Source: JAGLOK01 sp963675575
Lineage (GTDB): Bacteria > Bacillota > Clostridia > Christensenellales > UMGS416
Reading direction: 5' to 3'
DNA: 64,000 nucleotides
Assembly (NCBI GenBank): GCA_963675575.1
Contig: OY776378.1
Location: 620,001-684,000, forward strand
In this document: positions 24,762 to 34,309 of the stretch, piece after piece
Position numbering within the stretch: the first letter of the stretch is position 1
How the letters are laid out: each line of letters begins with the position of its first letter
The notes under the pieces: generated by a model
The model's input: the letters and a program-made list of their open reading frames with translations, nothing else
Databases searched by the model: none
Told to the model about the DNA's origin: nothing
Program-made: the position numbers and the translations under genes

Positions 24762-27418
24762 TATTCTTTTGTGTCAACTGGCCAGTTATGGTTTACCGGC
24801 AATTCCAATATAAATTTTGTGTATGCTCCGACCTTTGTATCAAAATCTAATTTTCCATAGTGCGCCTGAACAATTCCATAGCTGATGGATAATCCCAAGC
24901 CCGTTCCGTATGATCTGCTTTTGGTAGTAAAGAATGGATCAAAGATATTGCCGCGGATAGATTCGGGAATTCCGTTACCGTAGTCCTTAACCGTTATTCT
25001 AATCCATGGCTCTTTTCTTAAAGAAAATTTATTCGCTTTAATTTCGATTTTCTTATTTTCATTGTAACCTTCATATTTTTCATTCAAAGCAAATCGGGCA
25101 TTAGTTAATAAATTCATGATAACTTGCTGTATTTGCTGGCTTAGACATTTTATTTTTGGCAAATTGTTTTCAATATCCAAGACTAGCTCAATTTGATCCA
25201 ACTTAATTATAGTTTTAATTAAAGACATGGCTGAGCCAATTATATCTGTTACTTTCGCATATGAAAAACTTTGTCCCTCTTGCCTGGAAAACTGCAGCAG
25301 ATCTTTAACAATAGCCGAGATTCTTTTTGTTTCTGTAATTATCTCATTCGCATATTTCGCAGAATCATTATCACTACTGTTAATGTCTGAAATTAATTGC
25401 GCATAATTCATAATTCCGTTTATCGGATTGTTTATTTCGTGTGCAACACCACTTGCCAAAGTTCCTATTGACTCGAGTTTTTGCTGATTTCTTAAATGTT
25501 GTTCCATCATTATATTTTCCTGTTTTAACCTGCTTAATTCAGTCAAATCAAATACGGTGGTAGCGATGTATTTTGGATGACCATTATCATCATTTATGAC
25601 TATAGAGCTTGCCAATACAGGAAACTCAGTGCCGTCCTTTTTGGTATGCATGGTATCGTCCGGATGGTAATAACCATTTTCCAATAAATTATTTTTTAAT
25701 TTTTCGCCTTTTTCTATCTGTTTTTTTGACAAGAGCGCTTTCATGTTTTCCTTTTCCAATTCATCGCGCTTATATCCGTAAATTTTTGCGAAATAGTCAT
25801 TAAAATAAATGAAATTTCCGTTTATGTCTATTATTGCATTGCCGTGAACGGCGTTATCGGAAATCGTCCTAAATTTTTTCACTTCTTCTTCTGAATTTTT
25901 TCTCTCGGTTATATCTGAAATAAAGGCTACATATTTTTCGATATTTTTGTCTTTTTCAAAATGTGCCTTTATTACAAGTTCTATAGGCACAACTTTACCT
26001 TGCTTGGTAATATATTCTTTTTGAAATTTTATCACCGGGTTTGAAAGGGTTAATTCTTTTAATTTTTCTGTTTCAAAATCAATCCACTTTTTAGGGGTTA
26101 GAGATTTGACAAGTTCGAGGTCTTTTAGTTCTTCTCTTGAATATCCAGTCAATTGCACGAAGGCCTCATTTAAGATTTGAATCCCACCTTCAGAATCGCC
26201 GAATGCTATTGCGAGAGGCGAGTTTCGGAAAATATCGGCCAGCTGATTTTCCCTTTTTAAACTTTGCTGAAGTTCTATTTCTGTTTTTTTCAAGGCTGAG
26301 ATGTCGATGCCCATACCGAGAATAAACTCTTCACCGTCAAATTCCTTTTTGGTTGCTGTTAAATAATAAGGTATCTTTTTTCCGTCCTTTGAAATTAAGG
26401 ATGCGGATACTTCTACAAATCCTTCGGTAAAAGCCTTACTTATGCTTGCTTGAGTTTTTATTTTATCTTTTTCATCAAAAAGGATATCAGCTTTTATATT
26501 TGCGAGTTCTTTTGAGCTGTAACCTGAGATAAGTTCAAACTTTTTATTCCATTTTACTAACTGTAAGTTTTTGCTTATTTGATAATATATATCAGGCAAA
26601 GAGTTAATAACTTCTTCGGAATATTCTTTTTCTTTTATTAGCTTATCTTGTATTAACCTGCGTTCGGATATGCTTCTTGATATTCCTAAAACAGCATATG
26701 CATTACCATTCTGATCGCACATAGGTGTCTTGATTGTTTCAACAAAATCCTTGTGCCCGTCGCTGGCATACGTTATTTCATCTTCATTTATTGATGGCCT
26801 TCCTTTTTCAATGGCAATTTTATCTTTTTCTCTGAAAAAATCAGCAAGTTCTTTATCGAAAAAATCATAATCCGTTTTTCCGATAATATCAGATGCCTCA
26901 GAACCCAAAAGTAATTCTATTTGATGATTGCAGTATTGATATACTCCGTCAACATCTTTTACCCAAACAAGATCTGGAATAGTGTTGATTAGGCCCTTTA
27001 ATTGATTTTGCGCATCAATCAATTTACTTCTGGACTCGTATATAAGATATGCCCAATCAATGTTTTTCTCTATCCAGAAAGTTGAAGCATTCTCCGCGCA
27101 AAACAAACTATACTTATCAATATATACAAGGTCTTTTTTTAGATTCGTTTCGTTTTTACCCAAAATTATAATATGCGGTATTCTTCTATTAATTATTAAT
27201 GCAGAACATTTATTAAAATTGTGATTATCTGAGAGTATATCATTGTCAATCATGATAAGACTTATGCTATCGGAATCCTTTAATTTATCAAATTGTTTGC
27301 ATACCTTTATGCTTATTACATCATATCCCAATTCGATTATTTGGCTTTCGAAATAGCTTCTGACTTTTTCATCATGCTCTACTAAAAGGATCAGCTTTTT
27401 TTTAGTCGGAGTTTGCAT
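24758..27418 (-). CDS. Multi-PAS sensor histidine kinase with N-terminal receiver-like domain
   Basis: An 886-residue soluble histidine kinase. Residues about 8-120 resemble a response-regulator receiver (ILLVEHDEKVRSYF, MIDND) but look divergent. At least four PAS modules follow, recognisable from repeated blocks such as WVKDVDGVYQYCNHQ, ISERRLIQDKL and FISDITERKNSEEE. The kinase core has the H-box SGVAHEINNPINGIMNYAQL and the ATP-binding N, G1 and G2 boxes (QQVIMNLLTNARFAL, VKDYGNGIPESIRGNIFDPFFTTK, GTGLGLSISYGIV). No membrane span is visible, so it probably senses a cytosolic signal. The start is ATG 27418 with AAAGGAG. No partner response regulator is adjacent. Confidence 0.92.
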   Translation of the reverse strand: MQTPTKKKLILLVEHDEKVRSYFESQIIELGYDVISIKVCKQFDKLKDSDSISLIMIDNDILSDNHNFNKCSALIINRRIPHIIILGKNETNLKKDLVYIDKYSLFCAENASTFWIEKNIDWAYLIYESRSKLIDAQNQLKGLINTIPDLVWVKDVDGVYQYCNHQIELLLGSEASDIIGKTDYDFFDKELADFFREKDKIAIEKGRPSINEDEITYASDGHKDFVETIKTPMCDQNGNAYAVLGISRSISERRLIQDKLIKEKEYSEEVINSLPDIYYQISKNLQLVKWNKKFELISGYSSKELANIKADILFDEKDKIKTQASISKAFTEGFVEVSASLISKDGKKIPYYLTATKKEFDGEEFILGMGIDISALKKTEIELQQSLKRENQLADIFRNSPLAIAFGDSEGGIQILNEAFVQLTGYSREELKDLELVKSLTPKKWIDFETEKLKELTLSNPVIKFQKEYITKQGKVVPIELVIKAHFEKDKNIEKYVAFISDITERKNSEEEVKKFRTISDNAVHGNAIIDINGNFIYFNDYFAKIYGYKRDELEKENMKALLSKKQIEKGEKLKNNLLENGYYHPDDTMHTKKDGTEFPVLASSIVINDDNGHPKYIATTVFDLTELSRLKQENIMMEQHLRNQQKLESIGTLASGVAHEINNPINGIMNYAQLISDINSSDNDSAKYANEIITETKRISAIVKDLLQFSRQEGQSFSYAKVTDIIGSAMSLIKTIIKLDQIELVLDIENNLPKIKCLSQQIQQVIMNLLTNARFALNEKYEGYNENKKIEIKANKFSLRKEPWIRITVKDYGNGIPESIRGNIFDPFFTTKSRSYGTGLGLSISYGIVQAHYGKLDFDTKVGAYTKFILELPVNHNWPVDTKEY

Positions 27419-27458
27419 TTTGCACTCCTTTACGAACAATGCTTTGTTACATATTCGT

Positions 27459-27467
27459 ATTATACCA
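27459..27467 (-). promoter_or_regulatory. Extended -10 of the histidine-kinase promoter
   Basis: On the minus strand TGG-TATAAT (27467-27459) lies about 41 nt upstream of the kinase ATG. The -35 position falls inside the palindrome at 27477-27518. Confidence 0.45.
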
Positions 27468-27476
27468 TAAACCAGA

Positions 27477-27518
27477 TTCAATACATAAATTATTAGCTAA
27501 TGAAATTTATGTATTGAA
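27477..27518. promoter_or_regulatory. 14-bp inverted repeat overlapping the kinase promoter
   Basis: TTCAATACATAAAT, 14 nt, ATTTATGTATTGAA: perfect arms. It covers the -35 region of the histidine-kinase promoter, so it may be an operator. Because galT ends 125 nt upstream on the same strand, a weak galT terminator is an alternative, but no U-run is present. Confidence 0.4.
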
Positions 27519-27538
27519 ATTATTATTGGATATAAATA

Positions 27539-27592
27539 ATAAAATATCTGCGCTCTGAAATACTACCCAGATTCTGAGGATAGATATTTTAT
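27539..27592. repeat. 11-bp inverted repeat downstream of galT
   Basis: ATAAAATATCT and AGATATTTTAT are perfect arms separated by 32 nt. On the minus strand the structure lies about 50 nt after galT and is followed by T-rich sequence, so it may contribute to termination of the gal operon. Confidence 0.3.
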
Positions 27593-27642
27593 AATAATTG
27601 GAGATTTGCCAATCAACTTTGTGATATTAAACTGATAGCGTA

Positions 27643-29175
27643 TTAACTTATACCGGTGCTCCCCAAAAACTTCATAAGACCAGCGTGTCCTTCTTTTGTG
27701 TCTTTATACACGCCTGCGCATTCAAGAGTTTTTCTGCATATTTTGCCGATTTCATCATGCAAAAGATAGGTCACATCGTCAAGCTGCATTGAAGTGCCGT
27801 TTTCTTTCACTAAACGCTCTATCCAATGAAGATGCTTTGCAAGCATTTCATCTTGCTCAAGAGAAGCCTTATCATATTGGGTTTTTCCCATCAGAATGTC
27901 TTCTATAAGCTCAAGCTCTTTTTCCAGCCTTCCCGGCAATATGAATAATCCCATAACTTCAATAAGACCGATGTTTTCCTTTTTTATATGGTGCAGCTCC
28001 GGATGTGGATGGAACACGCCCAAAGGCAAGTCTTCGGTTGTTACATTATTGCGCAGCACAAGGTCTATCTGGTATTTTCCTTGTACCATGCGCGCATAGG
28101 GAGTTATTGCATTGTGTTTGTCGTCAGCACTGTTTATAACGCCGAGGCTTGCGTCGCAATAGGTTTCCCATGATACAAGCATGTGATTTGCCGCTTCAAT
28201 CAAATCTTCTTTATCCGGCGATGTAAGGCGTATGCAGTTCATGGGCCAGTTTACTATGCCAGCTTCAACTTCAGGGAAATCTTTAATCTTCAACTGAGTT
28301 TTTATCGGAGCTTTAGCCATAGGCAGATTCGCTCTGCCGCCTTGATAATGATCGTGGTTTAAGATGGAGCCGCCCACTATGGGGAGACCCGCATTAGAGC
28401 CCAAAAAATAATGCGGTAGCTGTTCAACGAACTCTGTAAGGCGCACCAGTGTATTTCGGTTAATTTTCATCGGAGAATGCTCGCTTTTAAGCACTATGCA
28501 GTGTTCATTAAAATAAACATAAGGGGAATACTGCATATACCACATCTCTTCATTCAGTGTGAGAGGAATAATGCGCAATGTTTGGCGCGCCGGGTGGTCA
28601 TACCTTCCGGCATAGCCCATGTTTTCTTTGCACAGCATACATGAGGGATACCCCGATTTTTTCATTGTGAGAAGCTTTTTTATTTCATTTGGGTCTTTTT
28701 CCGGCTTAGAGAGATTAATCGTTATTTCAAGCTCGCCGTACTTATCGTCCGCGTATGTCCATTTGATGTTTTTGGCGATTCTGCCTCGGCGTATATATTC
28801 ACAATCATTGTTTAATTTGTAAAACCAATCGGTTGCATCAATTGCCGAATGGGATTTGAGCGAGTGGAACTTCTCGGAAACTTCGGATGGGCGGGGCATG
28901 ACGGCGTTCATAAGGCGCGTGTCAAATAAGTCGCGCTCTGTAACGCTGTCTTCAATGATTCCTTTTTCCACCGCTATGTCTAAAAGCTCGCTTAATATTA
29001 CGGCCGCGGTTTCGGGCGTTTCAAATTCGAATGTTTCTTCAAGCGGGGAATCCGCCTGCATTAAATCTATTAGAAGGTTGCGAGAATATATTGCATCTAT
29101 ATCTTTTATTAACCCTTTGCTTAACGCAAACTGGATTAGTTTTTCTATAGTGATTGATTCTTTGGATTGTGACAT
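27643..29175 (-). CDS. galT: Galactose-1-phosphate uridylyltransferase, family 2
   Basis: GalT exchanges UDP between UDP-glucose and galactose-1-phosphate in the Leloir pathway. The 510-residue protein belongs to the long Firmicute class (GalT2), not the ~350-residue Escherichia type. The active-site block is GGSILNHDHYQGGRANLPMA. Other family segments are CMLCKENMGYAGRYDHPARQTLRIIPL and WYMQYSPYVYFNEHCIVL. The start is ATG 29175 behind AAGGAG. It lies 9 nt after the amidohydrolase gene and is the last gene of the galK-amidohydrolase-galT operon. The epimerase galE is not in the window. Confidence 0.95.
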   Translation of the reverse strand: MSQSKESITIEKLIQFALSKGLIKDIDAIYSRNLLIDLMQADSPLEETFEFETPETAAVILSELLDIAVEKGIIEDSVTERDLFDTRLMNAVMPRPSEVSEKFHSLKSHSAIDATDWFYKLNNDCEYIRRGRIAKNIKWTYADDKYGELEITINLSKPEKDPNEIKKLLTMKKSGYPSCMLCKENMGYAGRYDHPARQTLRIIPLTLNEEMWYMQYSPYVYFNEHCIVLKSEHSPMKINRNTLVRLTEFVEQLPHYFLGSNAGLPIVGGSILNHDHYQGGRANLPMAKAPIKTQLKIKDFPEVEAGIVNWPMNCIRLTSPDKEDLIEAANHMLVSWETYCDASLGVINSADDKHNAITPYARMVQGKYQIDLVLRNNVTTEDLPLGVFHPHPELHHIKKENIGLIEVMGLFILPGRLEKELELIEDILMGKTQYDKASLEQDEMLAKHLHWIERLVKENGTSMQLDDVTYLLHDEIGKICRKTLECAGVYKDTKEGHAGLMKFLGSTGIS

Positions 29176-29184
29176 TATATCTCC

Positions 29185-30357
29185 TTATTCTTCTTTGTCT
29201 GAATCGTATACGATTTCACCGTCTATAAACACTTTTTTAGTGTGGCATTTAAAGTCCAAAGGATGTGTGTCAAACAAAGCAATATCCGCATCCTTGCCCA
29301 CTTCAAGTGACCCCACTCTGTCAGAAATGCCCGCAATTTCGGCTGCGTAGATGGTGATTGCTTTAAGCGCTGTGTCTTCGCTGCATCCCTCCCGCACCGC
29401 GATTGCCGCGCACACAGGTAAAAAGTGGAGAGGTATAACGGGATGGTCTGTCATAAGCGCGAATTTCATGCCCGCTTTTTCAAATATCCCTGGTGCTTTG
29501 AATGTAAGATTTGAAAGTTCTATCTTAGAACGCGCAGAAAGAAGTGGACCCAAGATACATTTGGCGTTTTCTTTTTTCAATATATCGACTATAAGATGGC
29601 CTTCGGTGCAATGCTCGATGGTATAATCAATATCAAACTCTTTGGCAATGCGTATCGCGGTAAAAATATCATCCGCCCGATGGCAGTGAGCTTTCATATA
29701 TAGCTTTTTTTCAAGAAGCTCAACCATTATCTCCATAGCCAAGTCACGCTCGGGCATTTTTTCCTCTTCATTGATATCCGCCGCGTCTAATTTCTTTTTA
29801 TATTCTCTGGCCTCGACCAGCGTTTGCCTTAGCAGTGCTGCTGTCGCCATTCTGGTTGAAGGGCTTTTCTCCAGATTATTATATACATGTTTGGGGTTTT
29901 CTCCGAATGCGGCTTTAACCGCAAGGGGGTGTTTGATTATCATGTCGTCGACACGTATGCCATATGTTTTTATCGCCGCAAACTGACCGCCTATTACATT
30001 TGCGCTGCCCGGGCCTGTGCAGGCTGTTGTGACGCCGTGTTCGTACGCCTCTTTGAAAGAATAATCGGCAGGATTTATAGCGTCAATTGCACGAAGTTCC
30101 GGAGAAACAGGCTCTACCGCTTCATTTACATCCTCGCCCTCAAAGCCCATTTTGTCTTCCATGATGCCCACATGGCAGTGAGCGTCAATAAAGCCCGGAA
30201 GCGCCCACAATCCTTTTGCGTCAATTATTTTTGCATCCTTTGGAGATGAAATGTTTTCGCCTATTTCAGCGATCTTTCCGTCTTTTATCAATATATCACC
30301 GCAGTCATATTGTTTATCTGCCATTGTCATTATTTTAGCGTTCTTTATTAAATACAT
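29185..30357 (-). CDS. Amidohydrolase-superfamily metal-dependent hydrolase
   Basis: A 390-residue TIM-barrel amidohydrolase, of the imidazolonepropionase-like type. Metal ligands are visible: DAHCHVG (HxH) at about residue 60, a histidine in MKAHCHRADD, YTIEHCTEG, and ALMTDHPVIP with the metal-binding Asp. The C-terminal KDADIALFDTHPL segment is the family closing strand. Such enzymes hydrolyse cyclic amides, dipeptides or related C-N bonds; the substrate cannot be read from the sequence. It sits between galK and galT with 9-nt gaps on both sides, which is unusual and may link it to amino-sugar or glycoside breakdown (inference). Confidence 0.88.
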   Translation of the reverse strand: MYLIKNAKIMTMADKQYDCGDILIKDGKIAEIGENISSPKDAKIIDAKGLWALPGFIDAHCHVGIMEDKMGFEGEDVNEAVEPVSPELRAIDAINPADYSFKEAYEHGVTTACTGPGSANVIGGQFAAIKTYGIRVDDMIIKHPLAVKAAFGENPKHVYNNLEKSPSTRMATAALLRQTLVEAREYKKKLDAADINEEEKMPERDLAMEIMVELLEKKLYMKAHCHRADDIFTAIRIAKEFDIDYTIEHCTEGHLIVDILKKENAKCILGPLLSARSKIELSNLTFKAPGIFEKAGMKFALMTDHPVIPLHFLPVCAAIAVREGCSEDTALKAITIYAAEIAGISDRVGSLEVGKDADIALFDTHPLDFKCHTKKVFIDGEIVYDSDKEE

Positions 30358-30366
30358 TTTTTTCTC

Positions 30367-31626
30367 CTATATTTCAATTTCAACAGCTCCGCAGTTTCTG
30401 ATGCCCAAAACCGCCGCCGAACCGTCACCGAATATTTCGTCCATTTTGTTTGCATAAGCTCCAAGCAGTTCATGAGGCACAAAGGCGAGTGTAGTTCCGG
30501 CAAAGCCTCCGCCGTGAACACGCCATGCGCCCGCTCCTTTTAAAATTTCCTCAGCCGCATTAAGTGCTATAGCCAATCCCTGTTCTTCTTCACCCGCATA
30601 TATGTTTTGAAGTTTTTTGTATGAGCTTTCGCCTGAATCAACCACCATCTGTAAAAAGCTTTTTATATCATCTTTTTTTATAGCTGCGATTTGATTTCCC
30701 ACTCGTTCGTTTTCACCAAAAAAATGCATCGCGCGAAGCAAAGCCCTGTCGGGAAGTATTTTTCTTAAGGAGTTAAGGTCTTTTTGAAATTCATCGGGGC
30801 TTACATCCCTTAAAACAGCGTTGCCGTATTTTTCGGCTACAGACCTCATTTCTATCGGGATGGTGGCGTAGTCATGGGTTAAATCCGCATGACTTCCGCC
30901 TGTGTTTGTGATTACCAGATTATATCCTTTTTCAGAGAAGTCATAATTAACTTTCTCAACAACGGGATTTTTCGGATCTTTAAAATCAATCGCAATAAGC
31001 GACCCGACAGAAGACGCAATTTGGTCCATAAGACCGCTGGGTTTTCCAAAATATTTGTTTTCTGCGAACTGTGATATTATCGCTCTTTCAACTTCGTCCA
31101 CTTCATATCCGCACAAAGAGCTTATGACCTTGACCATTAGCACCTCAAAGGCAGCTGATGAAGAAAGACCCGAGCCTGAGAGCACTGTGCTGTGGACATA
31201 TCCGTCAAACCCGCAAAGTTCGTATCCGTGTTTGGAAAGACCTGCCGCGACTCCCCGAATCAACGCGTTCGTCGTGTCGTATTCGGATTTGTCTACTTCA
31301 AGCTCCGATAAATCAACCATGAATTCGGCATCATATCCGTAAGACAGAAGCCGCACAATTTTGTCGTCTCTTTTTCTTGCGAAGCATATTGTGTCGCATG
31401 TGACCGCCGCCGCCAGCACGCGTCCATGGTTATGGTCTGTATGGTTACCGCCGATTTCGCTTCTTCCCGGCGCTGAAAAAACCCGATATTCTTCATTTCT
31501 GTATTTTTCTTTAAACAGGCTATCCAGTAAAGAATATCTTTCGGGAGCTTTGTCTGCGGATGTTTGGTACAATTCATTAAAAAGAGATTTGATTTTATCA
31601 GTTTTGAATTTTTGAGAAATTTTCAT
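30367..31626 (-). CDS. galK: Galactokinase
   Basis: Galactokinase phosphorylates galactose at C1. The roughly 420-residue GHMP kinase shows the sugar-binding signature SAPGRSEIGGNHTDHNHGRVLAAAV, the ATP-binding loop STVLSGSGLSSSAAFEVLM, and the C-terminal motif GAWRVHGGGFAGTTLAFVP. GGNHTDHNHG replaces the more common GEHTDYN; variants of this kind occur in clostridial galactokinases. The start is ATG 31626, with AGGA upstream; an ATG at 31641 is a possible alternative. It is the first gene of the gal operon, behind a good promoter at 31660-31688. Confidence 0.92.
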   Translation of the reverse strand: MKISQKFKTDKIKSLFNELYQTSADKAPERYSLLDSLFKEKYRNEEYRVFSAPGRSEIGGNHTDHNHGRVLAAAVTCDTICFARKRDDKIVRLLSYGYDAEFMVDLSELEVDKSEYDTTNALIRGVAAGLSKHGYELCGFDGYVHSTVLSGSGLSSSAAFEVLMVKVISSLCGYEVDEVERAIISQFAENKYFGKPSGLMDQIASSVGSLIAIDFKDPKNPVVEKVNYDFSEKGYNLVITNTGGSHADLTHDYATIPIEMRSVAEKYGNAVLRDVSPDEFQKDLNSLRKILPDRALLRAMHFFGENERVGNQIAAIKKDDIKSFLQMVVDSGESSYKKLQNIYAGEEEQGLAIALNAAEEILKGAGAWRVHGGGFAGTTLAFVPHELLGAYANKMDEIFGDGSAAVLGIRNCGAVEIEI

Positions 31627-31659
31627 TTTCAATCCTAACATTTATTAAATTCAGATTTG

Positions 31660-31688
31660 ATTATACGTTATACTCGGACATATTTCAA
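31660..31688 (-). promoter_or_regulatory. Promoter of the gal operon
   Basis: On the minus strand TTGAAA (31688-31683), 17 nt, TATAAT (31665-31660), about 34 nt upstream of galK. No CcpA-like site was identified with confidence. Confidence 0.6.
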
Positions 31689-31874
31689 TTCACATTTATA
31701 AAGCGGAGATTGTTTTTATTTGCTAATTTAGCTGCTTTTTGCGATCTATAATCATATATTTAAACAAAAAAATATTTGATTCAGCTTTAATAAATATAGC
31801 TTTCCTTTTTGTTGATAAATACTTAACTTAATTATATAATTATACAATAATTTTAAAGACATAAAGGAATAAAA

Positions 31875-33041
31875 ATGAAAAAAATCGTATTGATATTGGA
31901 TGGAATGGCGGACAGAGCTCAAAAGGTTTTAGGCGGTAAAACACCTTTGGAGTACGCGGATACGCCTAATTTAGATAGATTGTTTAAAAAAGCCGAAGCG
32001 GGATGCGTTCAAACCATACCCGATGGGGAAGAAGCCGGAAGCGCCGTGGCCAATTTAAATTTGCTGGGATATACATCTGCTGAAATATATAAAGGCAGAG
32101 CTGTCATTGAGGCGGCGGGAGCGAACATCCCCGTCTATGACGACCGTCTTTACATCCGCACAAATTTGGTGACCTTTAAAGGCGAAAGCTTTGAAGATGG
32201 CGTAATTGAAAGCTACAGCGCGCACGATATTGAAACAGAAGATGCAAGGCCGTTGGTCAAAAAACTTAACGAGCAGCTTTTCGGAGCGGGGTCAGAGCTT
32301 ATCAACACAGATTCGTTCAGGAATATTTTGATGTTAAAAGATAAAACAGAGGATTATGCAAAGCTTGGATTTATGCCGCCGCATGATATCATAGGTCAGC
32401 CTATCAGCAATTTTTTAAACGGAAATAAAACGTATGAGTCGTATATTAAGATTCTAAGGGAAGCGTATGATATTTTAAAAGAAGGAAACAATACAAAGGC
32501 AAACGGGATTTGGTTTTGGGGGGCTTCCGTTGCTCCCGACACTTCCAACACCAAAACAAGCGATAAAAAATTAATCCTTTCTGAGACGACACTCATGAGG
32601 GGAATAGCAAAACTGCTTGAGATTGAGTGTGTATCAATACACGAAAGAACCGGATTTGAAAGCTTTTTGGCGGATAAACTCAGCGCCGCATTAAAATCTC
32701 TGGATTCCGATGCGGATTTTATTTATCTTCACATACAAGAGCTTGACGATTTATCACATGAGCTTTTGCCAAAAGAAAAGGCTGAGGCGCTTGGAAAAAT
32801 TGATAAGATATTCGTTCGAGAGTTTGCTGAAAAACTGGACGGTCTAAAAGAAGAATATTCTTTAGTTATTGCGTCAGACCATTATACTTTCTCAGATACC
32901 GGTGGCCACGGAAGGCAGGCGGCTCCGTTTATGCTGATAAAAAAAGATTCATCTGATAAAAACACAAATAATTTTTCTGAAAAAGCCTGTGATGCAGCCA
33001 ATAATATTCTGACGCCAAAAAAACTTTTGGCCAAGATGTGA
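31875..33041 (+). CDS. apgM: Cofactor-independent phosphoglycerate mutase, archaeal type
   Basis: Alkaline-phosphatase-superfamily phosphoglycerate mutase of the ApgM class. The 388-residue protein has the metal-binding start VLILDGMADR, the nucleophile region GSAVANLNLLGY, KGRAVIEAAG, and the C-terminal metal ligands in DADFIYLHIQELDDLSHE and VIASDHYTF..GGHGRQAAPFM. It interconverts 2- and 3-phosphoglycerate in glycolysis. Bacterial relatives are sometimes annotated as a homoserine kinase, so that activity is possible. It is a single gene with an AAAGGA ribosome site and is convergent with the lipoprotein gene. Confidence 0.88.
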   Translation: MKKIVLILDGMADRAQKVLGGKTPLEYADTPNLDRLFKKAEAGCVQTIPDGEEAGSAVANLNLLGYTSAEIYKGRAVIEAAGANIPVYDDRLYIRTNLVTFKGESFEDGVIESYSAHDIETEDARPLVKKLNEQLFGAGSELINTDSFRNILMLKDKTEDYAKLGFMPPHDIIGQPISNFLNGNKTYESYIKILREAYDILKEGNNTKANGIWFWGASVAPDTSNTKTSDKKLILSETTLMRGIAKLLEIECVSIHERTGFESFLADKLSAALKSLDSDADFIYLHIQELDDLSHELLPKEKAEALGKIDKIFVREFAEKLDGLKEEYSLVIASDHYTFSDTGGHGRQAAPFMLIKKDSSDKNTNNFSEKACDAANNILTPKKLLAKM

Positions 33042-33084
33042 AAATACATAATTTCGGATTCCTTCAAATAATTTTGGGGAAGTA

Positions 33085-33115
33085 AATAAACCACATAAAA
33101 TTTATGTGGTTTATT
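33085..33115. terminator. Bidirectional terminator-like palindrome
   Basis: A 31-nt palindrome with 15-bp perfect arms (AATAAACCACATAAA and its complement) around one central A. It lies between the convergent apgM and lipoprotein genes. The A/T-rich outer arms can act as U-tracts in either direction. Confidence 0.6.
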
Positions 33116-33220
33116 AGAAGAAGGAGGATGAAGTAAGAAACTATTACACTATTGATAATAAGCGCATATTATTAACTAATTGTGTGATAACTGTGAACTA
33201 TATATTAACAAAAGCATTTT

Positions 33221-34240
33221 TTAGTCCGCCATTAAAAGCCCATCAAAGACATCTGTTGCCGGTAAACCGTTTATTGTGTAGAATCCTGTAATTTGAAACC
33301 AACCTTTAAGTCCTCCCGAGTTTTCTACACAAAACCATTTTTCATCATCTGTCCAAGTAATTTTTGCGTGTTCTCCCGGTGAAAGAGTATATGCCGGGGT
33401 TGAGTCTGTGGGAGACATCTGAAGGGGCAAGTTAACCTTGGCGGTAACGGAAGTGTTCATAAATACCAGCCCGTCTTCCTTGATTTCTTTTATAAGTCCT
33501 CCTGCCAATCGATATTTCGCGTCATAAAACCAAGTGTGAAGCTTTGCACCTCGTTTTTTGCCTGTTATGATTTTATTCCCATCGACTTTGAGGCCAAATA
33601 GGGGATTCTGATATAGCTTTCCTATGTTTAGTGGTGCAATACCGTTATATGCCACAAAGGTTGTTTGTGGGTCGTCGCTGGGGCCGAATTCCGGAATCAT
33701 AATTTCATATTGTGAATCGACAGTGTCAATATCGCCTATGATAATAAGCCCTGCCATCATATCGCCTTGAATTATAATAGGCTGCCCGTTGACTTCGAGA
33801 TTGCATTGATAAATATCATAATTCATCATATTTAAAATGGGAGTTGAAAGATTTATTGCGCCTGTTGGCACAGGACCGCCATAACCTATAAATGTGAAAG
33901 TTATCACATCATCGGTTCCGTCCCCGTCCAAATCAAAATTAATTGTTCCCTGACCGCCGCCAGAAGCATAAACGTTTGTTCCCGATGTAAGCACATTAGT
34001 GGGAGCTATGGGCGTAGCTGTAGGAGCTGGTGTTGGTGACGGTGTCGGAGTAGAGGTGGGCGTTGGAACCATTGTAGGTGTGGGTGTCGGAACAGGCGTT
34101 GCTGTGTTCGCGACAGGTGTAGATGTAGGAGTTGACACAGGTGCAGTCGTTTGATCCGCCGGAGAAAATGGGTCGTTTAAACAAGCCGATATAGAAAGGA
34201 CAAGAGTAAATGCAAGAAGAGCTATTAATATTTTTTTCAT
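33221..34240 (-). CDS. Lipoprotein with Thr-Pro linker and Asp-rich repeat
   Basis: A 339-residue exported lipoprotein. The signal peptide ends in the lipobox LSISAC with the lipidated cysteine near residue 20. Residues about 30-85 form a Thr/Pro/Ser/Ala-rich linker of repeating TPTP-like units, a wall-spanning spacer. The rest is a soluble domain beginning GTINFDLDGDGTDDVITF, a calcium-binding-like DxDGDGxDD loop as in FG-GAP/dockerin-like proteins, and ending in an SH3-like stretch (GEHAKITWTDDEKWFCVENSGGLKGWFQITGFY). The start is ATG 34240 with GGGGTG. Function unknown; an envelope binding or sensing role is likely. Confidence 0.82.
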   Translation of the reverse strand: MKKILIALLAFTLVLSISACLNDPFSPADQTTAPVSTPTSTPVANTATPVPTPTPTMVPTPTSTPTPSPTPAPTATPIAPTNVLTSGTNVYASGGGQGTINFDLDGDGTDDVITFTFIGYGGPVPTGAINLSTPILNMMNYDIYQCNLEVNGQPIIIQGDMMAGLIIIGDIDTVDSQYEIMIPEFGPSDDPQTTFVAYNGIAPLNIGKLYQNPLFGLKVDGNKIITGKKRGAKLHTWFYDAKYRLAGGLIKEIKEDGLVFMNTSVTAKVNLPLQMSPTDSTPAYTLSPGEHAKITWTDDEKWFCVENSGGLKGWFQITGFYTINGLPATDVFDGLLMAD

Positions 34241-34309
34241 TTTTATCACCCCAATTTATTATACGCTATTTTATAAACATATTAAATGCAAAATTTTCTA
34301 GGATATAGC

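Noticed and set aside
33996..34184. Separate gene in the Thr/Pro-rich part of the lipoprotein
   Set aside because: The repetitive linker creates open frames in several phases; only the lipoprotein frame has a start, signal peptide and ribosome site.
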